Assembly (NCBI RefSeq): GCF_016858125.1
Contig: NZ_CP064781.1
Coordinates: 868,001 to 932,000, forward strand
DNA length: 64,000 nt
Direction of reading: 5' to 3'
From: Azospira restricta
Lineage (GTDB): Bacteria > Pseudomonadota > Gammaproteobacteria > Burkholderiales > Rhodocyclaceae
A program made the position numbers and the translations under genes. The notes beneath the pieces were generated by a model that was given only the letters and a program-made list of their open reading frames with translations, did no database searches and was not told the origin of the DNA. Positions within the stretch are counted from its first letter, which is position 1. Each line of letters begins with the position of its first letter. Positions 18,819 to 28,341 of the stretch are shown piece after piece.

Positions 18819-20837
18819 TCAGAGCTGCTGCTCATAAGGCGTTAAGAGCAGCACGATCATGGCGTCCGTCAGATCCTTCGGTATGGTCTTGTCGAAGACG
18901 CAATGGATGGCAGCTGAAGGCTTCTTAAGGCTCGCCTTTCTCCATGACCGCCCAAGGCTCGCCTTAATCTGGTCCCCGCTCTCAAAGCTCACGCGCTGTA
19001 CCGTCCCAGCCGTCAAGTGCTGCTTCAGCACATTGGCTTGGCTGGAAGCTTGAGCGTCTGCCAGGTGGGCGCGGTCCAGCTTGCCCGAGAGCCATTCGCC
19101 GAAGTCCGATGTCAGACTCAAGGTCGTCGTTGTCTTAGTCTTACTCCTCGATGCAGCGCCGCCGTCGACAGGATCTGGCTTGGGCATATGGCGCCCTTGC
19201 ACGATGATGACTGAAGCCCAAGGCTCTTTAGTGGCATCAAATTCCTTCTGGAACCCATCTTTGCCTATCAGGACGAGCTTTGCGCGATACGCTGTTACCG
19301 ACGGCGGCGCAACAGGCTGACCGATCCGCCCTACGCGCTGAGTTAAGTCTTCTTGACGTGCGAGCGCAGCAACTGGCTTCAATCGAGCCAGCCGTTTGAT
19401 GGAACCCCTGCGCTGGGACAGGTCCGCCAATTCCGGTGTCGTGGGGTTCACCGGATCCCAACTCGCCAGGTAGTACTTTTGCCCCTCGCCGAAAGTCATA
19501 CTGACCAAGTCGACTGATCCATACGCCGTGCGATAGAACGCGAGTGCCACGTCACTGATCTCTTGCGGAACACTGCGCAGGCACAAGACCACGGTCTTCT
19601 GACTGGAGTGTGGCCTTGCGAGGTCACAGCTCTGATCAACCACGAGAAGGAACTCCTTCGGTGTGCCGTCCCCGTTCAATCTCGCGAAGAGGTCACCAAG
19701 TTGGACCGGCGAACGCTTGGTTTCTGGGAGGTCGTCAGTGATATCGAGCCGCATCACCGAGCGCACGTACATCTCGGCCAGTCGACTGCCGGGCGGTACC
19801 GTCCCAGGAAACGCGCTGTGCCCAATCAAGTCTGGCAGTTGCACGCCCAAGGCGCGCACTCCCGCGTCCTCCAGCAGACCGCTCGCGAGCGACTCCGAGA
19901 CTAACCATGACAGGTAATCAGGCAGCCTAGCCTCTTCGACAGCCAGTTCAGCTTCATGAAGCAGCGCGATTTCCGAAGGCTCGACCTTCGACAGACTCTG
20001 CCGCAACGTCATCGCTGCACGAATGGCACCTAGCCAGAACTCGTCGAGCATGTGCGCCCAAGATTGTTTGCCGTGGTAGCCCTCAAGCATGCGTCTGAGC
20101 TTCGGCATGAGCTGCTGGGCGATCTGGTTCTTCTCGACAAAGCAGAAGAAATCCGCCCGAAGCCCCGTTCGTTCCTTGAAAACTCCCTGCTGTTCTGCCG
20201 CCCCTAGTCTCGACGACATCAGTACAACCAGCGGGTACTGCTTGAGAGTACCTTCCTGTCTCGCATCAATGATCAGTTGAGCAAGCTGCGCGGCGCGTGC
20301 TAATGATCGCTCTGGGTCTCTCTCGTCTTTAAGGTAGAAGTCCAGAAAAATGACCTGGTATCCGGTGACATCGAGCGTCGCGGGGTCAAACTTCGAAACT
20401 CGGTTGACGCGCCATTTCTGCTGATTCAAGAAGCTCTCAAGCCCTTCGAGAGCGCCTCGCTTCTCTTCTACGTCCTCTGCATACTTTCGGAAGACGGTTT
20501 CCTCTAGCCAGGACCAAGCTTGCCTCTCTCGCAAAGCCCAAAGCCGGGCCACAGTGGCCGTGTCTTGAAGAAGCTCATCCAGGTGCAGCGGAACTGAGGG
20601 ATCAAGCTCTGGGCGACGAAACTCCCTCTTCACCTGCGTCAACCGCTTCGGTACATCGAGTAGGGTGTCTCGAAATCGGGATACCGCTTCCCCATCAATA
20701 TCGGCGGGGTCAGCCGATGCATAGGCATCGTCGATAACGACCACTTTCTTTAACGGCTTGACGAGTGCTTCTTCAAGAGCCTCCATCCCTTGCCCCTCTA
20801 TAGCTGACAACGAATCCATGATGGATCCGGTCTTCAT
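18819..20837 (-). CDS. Receiver-domain protein with long uncharacterised C-terminal region
   Basis: Protein of about 672 aa. The N-terminal quarter is a receiver (response-regulator) fold with an insertion: acidic pair KKVVVIDDAY, phospho-acceptor Asp in YQVIFLDFYL, hydroxyl residues in PLVVLMSSRLG and conserved Lys in FFCFVEKNQ. The insert between the first two contains a helix-rich RERQAWSWLEE segment. The remaining 450 residues match nothing I recognise, and no helix-turn-helix is evident, so it may act through protein contacts rather than DNA. The start MKTGSIMDSL has GGAAG just upstream; MDSLSAIEG six codons later is the alternative. It overlaps the GHKL gene by about 60 bp, which implies coupled translation and a joint function. 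Confidence 0.75.
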   Translation of the reverse strand: MKTGSIMDSLSAIEGQGMEALEEALVKPLKKVVVIDDAYASADPADIDGEAVSRFRDTLLDVPKRLTQVKREFRRPELDPSVPLHLDELLQDTATVARLWALRERQAWSWLEETVFRKYAEDVEEKRGALEGLESFLNQQKWRVNRVSKFDPATLDVTGYQVIFLDFYLKDERDPERSLARAAQLAQLIIDARQEGTLKQYPLVVLMSSRLGAAEQQGVFKERTGLRADFFCFVEKNQIAQQLMPKLRRMLEGYHGKQSWAHMLDEFWLGAIRAAMTLRQSLSKVEPSEIALLHEAELAVEEARLPDYLSWLVSESLASGLLEDAGVRALGVQLPDLIGHSAFPGTVPPGSRLAEMYVRSVMRLDITDDLPETKRSPVQLGDLFARLNGDGTPKEFLLVVDQSCDLARPHSSQKTVVLCLRSVPQEISDVALAFYRTAYGSVDLVSMTFGEGQKYYLASWDPVNPTTPELADLSQRRGSIKRLARLKPVAALARQEDLTQRVGRIGQPVAPPSVTAYRAKLVLIGKDGFQKEFDATKEPWASVIIVQGRHMPKPDPVDGGAASRSKTKTTTTLSLTSDFGEWLSGKLDRAHLADAQASSQANVLKQHLTAGTVQRVSFESGDQIKASLGRSWRKASLKKPSAAIHCVFDKTIPKDLTDAMIVLLLTPYEQQL

Positions 20838-23163
20838 CAGCTTCCGCAAGTGCGATTTCCATCGCATTACCTTCCGCAAGCTTCTTCGCGATATACAAAC
20901 CCATCCCGCGACCTTCGCCAGAAGGCTTGGTCGTAAAGAACGCATTGAATACTTCATCGCCGCGGTCTTCTGGAATTCCAGGACCGTTGTCCAAAACGGT
21001 GAATGTGTTGGCAACCCTGTCGATGCTGAAGTTGATGACGGGCTCGAACTTCGTCGTCGTCGCAAGCAACTTGAGCCAATAAACCGAGTTGGAGATGAAG
21101 TTTTCTACGATCTGCAGAAGCTGCCCGCGGACGGCATTGATCAGCACGGGCGCCTTGCCTAGACCGGTCAGGTCGGCTCGGATTCCATGGCGCCCAAATT
21201 GGGGTTCGTGCATTTCCACGACATCCCGCAGCATCTGAACTAGGTCAAACGATTCCTTCCTTTGACGCCCCGGCGTCGACAACGGGTCCAGGACCCGGAT
21301 CCGCCTCTCGAGAGTGCTCAGTTGATCTCGCAGGTTCCGAAGCTGGCGGTTTTCGGTGGCATTGCTCGGCTTGTAGGTCTGCAGCAGCTTCAAGGCGTTT
21401 GCGGAAAGGCGCGCCAATTCATGGAAGATGAACTCCGTCATTAGGCCGACGCCCGCGAGATGGACGTATTTGTCAATGTCCTCCTCATAGGCGCGCACGG
21501 TCATCTTCGAACGCTCCCAGGCTTCCGACATGTCCGTCATGCGAGCAAGCAGGGTGTTGATCGCCGCGACGTCCTCCGGAGCCTTGACTTTGGTCCTCAG
21601 GTGCTGGACCTGCTTCAGCGCCTGTTTCTGGGCTTCCTCCAGGCGCTTCTCCAGCTTCGGAAACTCCTTAGCCGCCGACTCGTCCTGTGCCCCCTCAACA
21701 GCGTTGAGGTAGCTCTTAAACTCGACCACCAAGATGTGGCGCAATAGCGCGATCAGCGCTGCTTTCTCTTCCGTGTCGCGCAAGCCTTCCCGATTGGTCT
21801 GATCCTGCAGATGTGGATTGCCACGACTGGAGATGCGGACCGCACCGACCAGTTGTTTTCGATTCATCTTGTAGCCCTGCGTGGCCAACGCAATGCCGTC
21901 CAGATCAAGCCAGTCGTCACGCGGCTCTGCATAAGGATATACGCGGTAGTGATCGCGATAAAGCAGTAACCCTCCGCCCCAGCGCGTCAACCACTGCAGA
22001 GCCGCTTCGTAGCCATCAGGTTTATCGAGGCGAAGCTTCTGCCGGTTAAACCAATGCGCCTCCATCTCAAAAGGGCCGAGGCTCGCAAGACCCTGCATCA
22101 GGGTACCCGCTGGCCGGAATACCTCGCCCGTCCTTGGCCGCTTGCCCTTCAAAGTCAGCGCGCTGAGAAGATGCATCCCCTCCAGGCTGAAGGTCTTGCT
22201 CTGTCCGTAGGCCTTGTAAGTCACCTCACCCGATAGGACAGGTTGCCCGTCAGCATCGAGCGCGAAACTCGCTGAGCATCGTGCATGCGCGTATGCGAGC
22301 TGACGCGTCTGAAACGAAGGGATGTCGACTGACTGTCCATTAAAGTACAGTCGCACATTCGGGCGGCTGAACGAAGTCAGGAACGGATCCACCAACTTGG
22401 CGAAATCCGTCTTCGCAAGAGACTCCATTTTTTCGATCGACCACTCGCTCGTCAGGTTGGACATGCGGATGATCGTGCCGTGATCAGACGCTTTATTCTT
22501 CTTCGGGCCGACGTTAGGAGCTGCAGGGAAGTCGTCTAGGTTGAGGTGTGGATTGCGCTTGATCGTGGACCAGTCGATCTTGAGTTCATGCAGCGCCTTA
22601 TCGCCCTTCTTGGACGTCAAGACGTGAAGCTGATCACCAAGGCGCACGGCAGAGAGGCGGCCGATGCCCTTTTCACCGAGCACCGTGTGGGCGCTGTCGC
22701 GCAGTCGATCGTCCAGGCGGTGGGTGGTGCCAATCGTGAGATAGACGCCACCAAGGTCCTCGAACGACATGCCGCCACCGTCGTCAGAAATCTCGACCCA
22801 ATTGCAGTGTTTGTAGGCGGCATCTAGTGCCTGGATGTAATCACCGTTTGACGCCGACAGCGCCTTATCCAGGAATGCCTCACGGTTCGCCTGTGCTGCC
22901 GTGGGCTCCATGCCGGCTTCGAGCATTTGCCAAACCGTGTCCCGGGAGAGACTTTCCTTCTTCTGGGTCGATCGCTCAAGTATTTGGCGAATGCTGAGGT
23001 ATTCACTGCGCGGCAATGTGACGCGAACGTGTACCTCAATGCGCGTTGCCCGCGCATCCAACGAGTTCTTCACCAACTCATAGATCGCGATCTGGTCGGA
23101 GCTGATCAACTCCGCACCGAGCTCAAGGAGGACGCGAGCTTTGACTGTTATACCCACAAGCAA
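20773..23163 (-). CDS. Double GHKL ATPase / histidine-kinase-like protein
   Basis: Protein of 796 aa with two Bergerat-fold ATPase domains. The first, HSP90/MutL-like, is N-terminal: AIYELVKNSLDAR (N box), EISDDGGGMS (G1) and LGEKGIGRLSA (G2). The second is at the C-terminus and kinase-like: LLQIVENFISNS, FTVLDNGPGIPE near residue 725, and FFTTKPSGEGRGMGLYIAKKLA near 745. Between them a coiled-coil (about 480-560) leads to EFIFHELARLS, a possible phospho-acceptor His box near residue 580. No membrane segment or extracellular sensor is present, so any signal is cytoplasmic. It starts 16 bp after the SspD-like gene and overlaps the receiver gene. Phosphotransfer to the receiver protein is inferred, not shown. 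Confidence 0.8.
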   Translation of the reverse strand: MLVGITVKARVLLELGAELISSDQIAIYELVKNSLDARATRIEVHVRVTLPRSEYLSIRQILERSTQKKESLSRDTVWQMLEAGMEPTAAQANREAFLDKALSASNGDYIQALDAAYKHCNWVEISDDGGGMSFEDLGGVYLTIGTTHRLDDRLRDSAHTVLGEKGIGRLSAVRLGDQLHVLTSKKGDKALHELKIDWSTIKRNPHLNLDDFPAAPNVGPKKNKASDHGTIIRMSNLTSEWSIEKMESLAKTDFAKLVDPFLTSFSRPNVRLYFNGQSVDIPSFQTRQLAYAHARCSASFALDADGQPVLSGEVTYKAYGQSKTFSLEGMHLLSALTLKGKRPRTGEVFRPAGTLMQGLASLGPFEMEAHWFNRQKLRLDKPDGYEAALQWLTRWGGGLLLYRDHYRVYPYAEPRDDWLDLDGIALATQGYKMNRKQLVGAVRISSRGNPHLQDQTNREGLRDTEEKAALIALLRHILVVEFKSYLNAVEGAQDESAAKEFPKLEKRLEEAQKQALKQVQHLRTKVKAPEDVAAINTLLARMTDMSEAWERSKMTVRAYEEDIDKYVHLAGVGLMTEFIFHELARLSANALKLLQTYKPSNATENRQLRNLRDQLSTLERRIRVLDPLSTPGRQRKESFDLVQMLRDVVEMHEPQFGRHGIRADLTGLGKAPVLINAVRGQLLQIVENFISNSVYWLKLLATTTKFEPVINFSIDRVANTFTVLDNGPGIPEDRGDEVFNAFFTTKPSGEGRGMGLYIAKKLAEGNAMEIALAEADEDRIHHGFVVSYRGARDGGS

Positions 23164-23179
23164 CTACGCCCAACAGCAG

Positions 23180-24007
23180 TTACAGCTGACATACGAGGCA
23201 TCCTTGATCATCGTCGTCCTCCGGCACCTCAGCGGAATCCGCCTGGGCGAAGACCTCCATCAGCGTCACGTTCTCGCGGCGCTGAGCCTTGCGTTCGATG
23301 CGGATCACGTGCTCGCGCTTGATCTCTTCCATGCGCTCGGGCCGTTCGAGTTCCGCCAGACTTTCCCCCTGGCTCCACGTGAAGAAATTGCCGGTCTTCT
23401 CGTATGGCTTCTCGTACGCCTTGGCTTTTTCGTACAGGTCCGGGTGCGTTTCCTTGAGACGGACCCACTCGATCTTTTGTTGGTAGAAGCAAAAGTAACA
23501 GCCTGATCGGGTGCGTCCCCAGCGTGTATATGGCGGCATGCCCACGCCGGAAGTCCGCAGGATCTCCTCGATGTCGCGCAGCACCAGCCCGTCTTCGCGA
23601 AACGGATAAACCGCCTTGATGTTCGGCTTGTGGCTGATGTAGCCGCTGCGGTCCTCGTCAGCGCGCAGCCCCACGTAGTTCACGACCTCGTCGTTGCCGC
23701 AATATTGCTCGAAAGGCTTGAGCTTCAAGGCCCGCGTGCACCAGCGCCGGTGATTGGATGGGATCATGCCGCCGTACATCTCGTACCAATGGTCGAACCC
23801 GACATCTGCATTTAGATGCGCCACCTCCTTGCCGAGGTAGTTCGAGATGCGCTGCAGATACTCGTAAGTCTCGGGTAGCTCCTTGCGCGTGTCACTGAAG
23901 ATGTATTCCATCTCCGGCACGCGGTCGCGGAGGTAAATGGCCAACGCCGCACTGTCCTTTCCGCCGGACAAGCTGAGGATGTGCCTAACCCGCTTCTCGC
24001 TTGCCAT
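23180..24007 (-). CDS. sspD: SspD/DndC-like PAPS-reductase-family ATP pyrophosphatase
   Basis: Protein of 275 aa with the PP-loop SLSGGKDSAAL (residues 12-22) of the PAPS-reductase/ATP-pyrophosphatase fold. Cysteines suited to an iron-sulfur cluster are at 90 (NHRRWCTRALK), 103, 170 and 173 (RSGCYFCFYQQKIEW), plus a C-terminal CLVC pair. In DNA phosphorothioation the DndC/SspD protein activates and sulfurates the backbone using sulfur from a cysteine desulfurase. Length and the adjacent DUF4007 and ATPase genes favour SspD over DndC. The start MASEKRVRH overlaps the SspC-like stop by 23 bp. BREX type 4 also carries a PAPS-reductase gene, but no PglZ or BrxL is here. Confidence 0.8.
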   Translation of the reverse strand: MASEKRVRHILSLSGGKDSAALAIYLRDRVPEMEYIFSDTRKELPETYEYLQRISNYLGKEVAHLNADVGFDHWYEMYGGMIPSNHRRWCTRALKLKPFEQYCGNDEVVNYVGLRADEDRSGYISHKPNIKAVYPFREDGLVLRDIEEILRTSGVGMPPYTRWGRTRSGCYFCFYQQKIEWVRLKETHPDLYEKAKAYEKPYEKTGNFFTWSQGESLAELERPERMEEIKREHVIRIERKAQRRENVTLMEVFAQADSAEVPEDDDDQGCLVCQL

Positions 24008-27000
24008 GTCGCTTCTCCTCGGTGAAATCCGTCGGTGCACGCGTCACCTGCAGGTCCTGCAGCGCCTGCGCCAGTGCCGCAGCAGCGGTCTGTGGGTCAG
24101 CACCGGCCTCCTGCGCAAGCAGGTCCAACACGCTGCGCGCGAGCCGCGCGGACTGCTCGGTCGTGGCGACCAGCAGTGCGGACTCCTGCCCGCTGGCGCT
24201 GGTAAGCGTCAGGCTCACAAAGCGCTCGGCGGCGCGCGGGGCGCCCTTGCGTTGCATCACCAGACGCAGCCAGCGTCGGTAGTGGCCGGAAATGTCCGTC
24301 ACAGCCTGCGCAAACCGGTCGATGGTCTCGTCTGTCCAGGCGTCTAAAGGACGCTGGACGAGTAGACTGGCTACAGAATCAAGCCACTTCTCATCCGTCA
24401 GCGTTAGATCCGTGCAACGCAGCATGAAGCTCTTAAGCCGGGCATCTGCCAATCCGGTGGCGGTGCCCGAGCATTCTGCCTGCAACTGGCTTCGAATCTT
24501 GCCAAGCGGGCCGACCATCTCGAACGCCTGCCCCAACTCGGTGACGACAGTATCCTGCAATTTGCGTTGGCTCATGCCCAGGTCGGTCAGCGCCGCTGAC
24601 AGCCACTCCAGGAAGGGGCGTGCCCCCTTGCTCTGGGCGTGCGCCTGGGGCAGTGTCGAAGTCAGGAGTTGTATTGGATCCTGCGCTTTGCGCAGGGCCG
24701 CGCGGATCAACGCGGCATCTTTGCTGACCCGCCCTGTCTGCTGGGTGAAATCCGACAGCCGAGCGAACCAACGATACAGCGCGCGAGCCAGTTCCAGATA
24801 GGTCGAGTCGCTGCCAGGCGCGGCTCCAAGCGAGGCGAGCACGGTGCCGTAGTCACGCAGCAAATCGGGGCCTCCCTGCGCCTGCGGGAGTTCGTGCAGC
24901 GTGAATGTATGCGGATTCCGATGCATGCGCTGTAGATGCTCGCTCGTAAGTTCCAGCACGAGCGTGCCGCGTTCGAAAACTGCGCAGCGGCTGCGATGAA
25001 TCATCAGATAGAGCGTGATCCAAACGCTGGCCGGGCCACTGCGCACCCCTAGGGGCGGAGCGGCCAGCGCCTGCAGTACCTGCTCGAACGTGGGAGCTTC
25101 CTTGCTCGCCATGACGAGCGAGATCTCGGACCAGAGTGCGCAGATGTCGACGCGAGCCCCTGGCTTGGGTTCTACCAGCTTCCAGTCGTTGCTGTCGGCC
25201 TGCCAGATGCCCGTGTCGCGCAGCAGCGTTGCATGGATCAGCCGCTCGGGCGGGTACTCGTTGTCGCGGAAGAGAGGGGTTGCACTTGAGCCAGCCAGCA
25301 GAGCGTCAAGCAGTCGCTGACGCGCGAGTACGATAGCGGAGGCGGGGCGATCCTTATTGATCAGCTCGTTGATGATGCGCGGTGCACGGTGGAAGACCTT
25401 CTCGAACATCCAAGACGCCACTTGGCCGACGTTCATCGACTCGCTATCCGGCACAGCCTCACCCTGGTGCCAGTACACCGGCCCTGGCCGGTCTGGGCTA
25501 GGCACCAATGCGGAAAACACCAGCGCATCGACATCCTCCTTGGCCTGGTGGAGCCGGCTGTCGACGTACTGGCTGGTCCAGGGATCCAGCCGCTTGGCGG
25601 CCACTTCACGCTGGACTGCCAGCCAGATTGCCAGCTCTGCGAGCGCAGCGCGCCCTTGGGCGGACAACGTCAGGCAGCAGTGCAAGCTGAGCGGATCGTC
25701 CACGCTCCGCAAACGGTCCAGCGCTTGCTGCTCCTCATGCGAGCTTGCCGTCACCAGGATTAGGCGTAGCCAGCCGTCAGGTTGCCTGTCAGCGTCACCA
25801 CTGCGAGCGCCCGCATGAGGCCAAGCAGCAACAGTTCCGACGTCTATGGCCAGAGTTCGAATCGTTCCCCGCCGGTCATAGTGCTTGTTGGCCACGACTA
25901 GTCGATTCCCCAGAGCGTGCGAGGCACCACGCACGGTGAGCTCGTTGTCGCCGGCCTGCGCCGCATGGTCATAAAGCGCTTCGATGTTGATGGCATCCGA
26001 TACGGCGAAGCCGTATTCGGAACGGCTGTGTCTGCGGATCAACTGGCCCTGGTCCACAAGGCGATCAAGCAGCGCTCGCGTCTCGGGCGCCTCTAGACCG
26101 CCGATCGCGAACGCGACCAATTCCGGAGTGATATGTAGCGCGAGTGGCGCCTGGACCAACTCCAGCACGGCGATGGTTTTGAGTGCCACGATGGCGTCCG
26201 CGTCCTTCGCCTGCCGCTCAATGCTAGTGAGTGCGAATGCCCAACGGCGCTCGGCGGCGAGGTCGCGAAAACGCAACCCATGGCCCGAGGCCAGATAGTC
26301 GAACACGTGAGCCAAGCGATACCAGGGGTAACCCTCTGCTGGCATGACTTGGGCAAAGTCCCGAAGCCCCGCCGGCTCGCTGCTGTTGAGGAACGCATGG
26401 AACGAGCGCTCACTCTGACCGTAACGTTTGGAAACGATAGCCAGCGAAGCGAGCGTCAGCGGATGGAGCGGGTAGAGCTTCTCGGGGTGATGGAACAGAC
26501 CACGGTCAGCGGAGGTTGGCGCGCGTAAGATGGATTGCTCCAGCGCTGTGCCAAATAGATCCCGCGCGGTTTCCACGAGCTTCGGATCGCGGTATAGCGC
26601 CGGTTTGGTGCCCAGAGCATGGGCCGCGAAATGCACATAACGTTCGACGGGCTCGTCGAAGGGAATCTCCTCGAAGCGCGATGCAACTTTGTGCCACTCG
26701 TCGCCCAGGGCGCGCCCAACGCCCGCTGCGTAGCTGGCGAAGTGCTGGTGCTGAAGCACGACCATCGCGAGTGAGTCGTCCCTTTGCCGGCATGCCTCCT
26801 CAGCCAGTTGCTGAAGCGCGATCAGGTCGCCGGCTTCCGGGTGCATCGCGGCATGCTCGACGAACTTGCCCACCTCATCGACTAGGAGCAACGTGCCAGA
26901 GAAACCCTGCGCGCGAGCGACGGATGCGAAATCGCGCATCAGTTCTCCGGCAACCGCGTTGATGGGGCGTCCCTTGTAGAAGCCCGGCTCACTTAGGTGA

Positions 27001-27443
27001 CGCCTCAGCGCATTGACCTCCTTGCCGCGGGACCAGCCATCCAGGGCGCGATGGACTTCCGCTTCCAGCGCCAATCCGATCGACAGCCGTGCGCCCACGA
27101 TCGCGAGCGCGAAACGCCTGGAGGCTGTGAATAGGTTGGCGACAGACGCGGAGGCGCCGCGCAACATCTCCCAGACCGCAGGATGAGCGTCACGACCGGT
27201 AAGCAATTGGGCAAGCACGATCCCCAACGCGGACTTACCGCTTCCGTACGGGCCGACCACTTTCCAGGCGCGCTGGTTCTGTCGCTCCACAAGTGACGTG
27301 CCGATCTGCTTTAGTGCCTGGACGGCATTGGGCGTGGGCAGGTAGCTGGAGATGGCCGTTTCGTCGTGAAGATCGCGGCTCAGCGAGATCGAGCGGGTGT
27401 GGTACGCGTTCAGCTCCAGGCCATCGATGATTCGTTTAAGCAT
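23985..27443 (-). CDS. sspC: SspC-like large P-loop ATPase
   Basis: Protein of 1152 aa. An N-terminal NTPase domain has Walker A GPYGSGKSALG (about 64-74) and Walker B GTLLLVDEVGKF (about 183-194). The rest is helical with no other motif I can name; C-terminal parts are rich in Leu/Ala/Gln. Position between the DUF4007 and PAPS-reductase genes matches the ATPase of Ssp single-strand phosphorothioation loci. The start MLKRIIDGLELN overlaps the sspB-like stop by eight bases. Similar large ATPases also occur in BREX (BrxC/PglY), so the family assignment leans on the operon. Confidence 0.72.
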   Translation of the reverse strand: MLKRIIDGLELNAYHTRSISLSRDLHDETAISSYLPTPNAVQALKQIGTSLVERQNQRAWKVVGPYGSGKSALGIVLAQLLTGRDAHPAVWEMLRGASASVANLFTASRRFALAIVGARLSIGLALEAEVHRALDGWSRGKEVNALRRHLSEPGFYKGRPINAVAGELMRDFASVARAQGFSGTLLLVDEVGKFVEHAAMHPEAGDLIALQQLAEEACRQRDDSLAMVVLQHQHFASYAAGVGRALGDEWHKVASRFEEIPFDEPVERYVHFAAHALGTKPALYRDPKLVETARDLFGTALEQSILRAPTSADRGLFHHPEKLYPLHPLTLASLAIVSKRYGQSERSFHAFLNSSEPAGLRDFAQVMPAEGYPWYRLAHVFDYLASGHGLRFRDLAAERRWAFALTSIERQAKDADAIVALKTIAVLELVQAPLALHITPELVAFAIGGLEAPETRALLDRLVDQGQLIRRHSRSEYGFAVSDAINIEALYDHAAQAGDNELTVRGASHALGNRLVVANKHYDRRGTIRTLAIDVGTVAAWPHAGARSGDADRQPDGWLRLILVTASSHEEQQALDRLRSVDDPLSLHCCLTLSAQGRAALAELAIWLAVQREVAAKRLDPWTSQYVDSRLHQAKEDVDALVFSALVPSPDRPGPVYWHQGEAVPDSESMNVGQVASWMFEKVFHRAPRIINELINKDRPASAIVLARQRLLDALLAGSSATPLFRDNEYPPERLIHATLLRDTGIWQADSNDWKLVEPKPGARVDICALWSEISLVMASKEAPTFEQVLQALAAPPLGVRSGPASVWITLYLMIHRSRCAVFERGTLVLELTSEHLQRMHRNPHTFTLHELPQAQGGPDLLRDYGTVLASLGAAPGSDSTYLELARALYRWFARLSDFTQQTGRVSKDAALIRAALRKAQDPIQLLTSTLPQAHAQSKGARPFLEWLSAALTDLGMSQRKLQDTVVTELGQAFEMVGPLGKIRSQLQAECSGTATGLADARLKSFMLRCTDLTLTDEKWLDSVASLLVQRPLDAWTDETIDRFAQAVTDISGHYRRWLRLVMQRKGAPRAAERFVSLTLTSASGQESALLVATTEQSARLARSVLDLLAQEAGADPQTAAAALAQALQDLQVTRAPTDFTEEKRHGKREAG

Positions 27444-28341
27444 GGACGGGAGCCTCCTCATGTGCCTCAAGCAAGTAGTTCAGATCGATGCGATCGCGGT
27501 GGAGCACAATGCTTTGCGTGTCGGACGTATCGACGAAACGCATGGCATCGCGCAACGGGCCTTGTGCCACGTTCTCTACGAAAGTGCGCAATTGGTGTTC
27601 ATCCAGACGGAAGACGACCCCAGGACTGTTCACGCCCTTGAGCAGACGATGGAAATCCACAGATGAGGAGCCTTGGTCGGACGAGGCCACGAACTCCACC
27701 AACGCGATCGCAAACACACGCAGACTCAAACCGATCGGCGCACGAAGATCGGTATTGAAGACGATACGGCCATCCTCTTCCTTGGTGGCGCGCAGCAACG
27801 CAAGGTCCTGCAGCGGGCACCAGGAGGTGTCGTCGCCGTTGCGCTCGGCCTGGTAGTAGCTTTGGAGAAAGATGGCGGCATGCTGCTCCAGTGTGCTAGC
27901 GGCGAGCGGCCTGGCGGAGCCTTCGGCGCGTTGGGTCAGTGCTGCGACTAGCCGCTGGCGGTCGAAGCGCACAAGTCGCCCCTCGCCAAATACTTCCGAC
28001 CAAGCCGCTAGTGCCGCACCAGTACACAGACGCCAATGCAGCAACCACAGCGACTCAAGAGACTCCAGATACTGATCCGACCCGTGCTCGGGGTCGAGCA
28101 GCTTGCGTCCGATAGGGCCAGGCTGGTGACCATGCCCCGCCACGGGGACAAGAACGCCCATGGCCTCACACCAGAACTGCAACGACTTCAGCATGTTGCG
28201 GCCGATGCCCAGCGTATGCATCGCCCGCTCTTCATCCTTCAGAAGGTCGGGATCCACCGAGACCGCCTGATAAGCCTTAGGCAGCCAGCCGTATCGGCAG
28301 ACGAATGACTCGTGTCCGGAAAAGCGATCGGCGATGGTCAT
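27436..28341 (-). CDS. sspB: DUF4007-family protein, SspB-like
   Basis: Protein of 301 aa with the DUF4007 signature at the N-terminus: RFSGHESFVCRYGWLPKAY, then HTLGIGRNMLKSLQFWCEAMGV. As I recall, SspB of the SspABCD phosphorothioation system belongs to DUF4007 and nicks DNA so that sulfur can be introduced. DUF4007 proteins also appear next to PAPS-reductase genes in other defence islands. The start codon overlaps the AbrB-like stop by four bases. Membership in DUF4007 is strong; nickase activity is inferred from the family. Confidence 0.82.
   Translation of the reverse strand: MTIADRFSGHESFVCRYGWLPKAYQAVSVDPDLLKDEERAMHTLGIGRNMLKSLQFWCEAMGVLVPVAGHGHQPGPIGRKLLDPEHGSDQYLESLESLWLLHWRLCTGAALAAWSEVFGEGRLVRFDRQRLVAALTQRAEGSARPLAASTLEQHAAIFLQSYYQAERNGDDTSWCPLQDLALLRATKEEDGRIVFNTDLRAPIGLSLRVFAIALVEFVASSDQGSSSVDFHRLLKGVNSPGVVFRLDEHQLRTFVENVAQGPLRDAMRFVDTSDTQSIVLHRDRIDLNYLLEAHEEAPVHA

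Noticed and set aside
18819-21065. Receiver protein starting at 21065
   Set aside because: The first 76 codons overlap the kinase-domain end of the GHKL gene and read as low-complexity Ser/Arg; a ribosome-binding site is found only near 20837.
23180-28341. BREX type 4 locus
   Set aside because: A PAPS-reductase gene and a large ATPase would fit, but there is no PglZ, BrxL or BREX methyltransferase, while DUF4007 and DptFGH-like genes point to phosphorothioation.
23180-28341. Classical dndBCDE modification set
   Set aside because: No DndB (DGQHR-type), no SMC-like DndD and no small DndE are encoded; the DUF4007 and single-NTPase proteins fit the Ssp set better.
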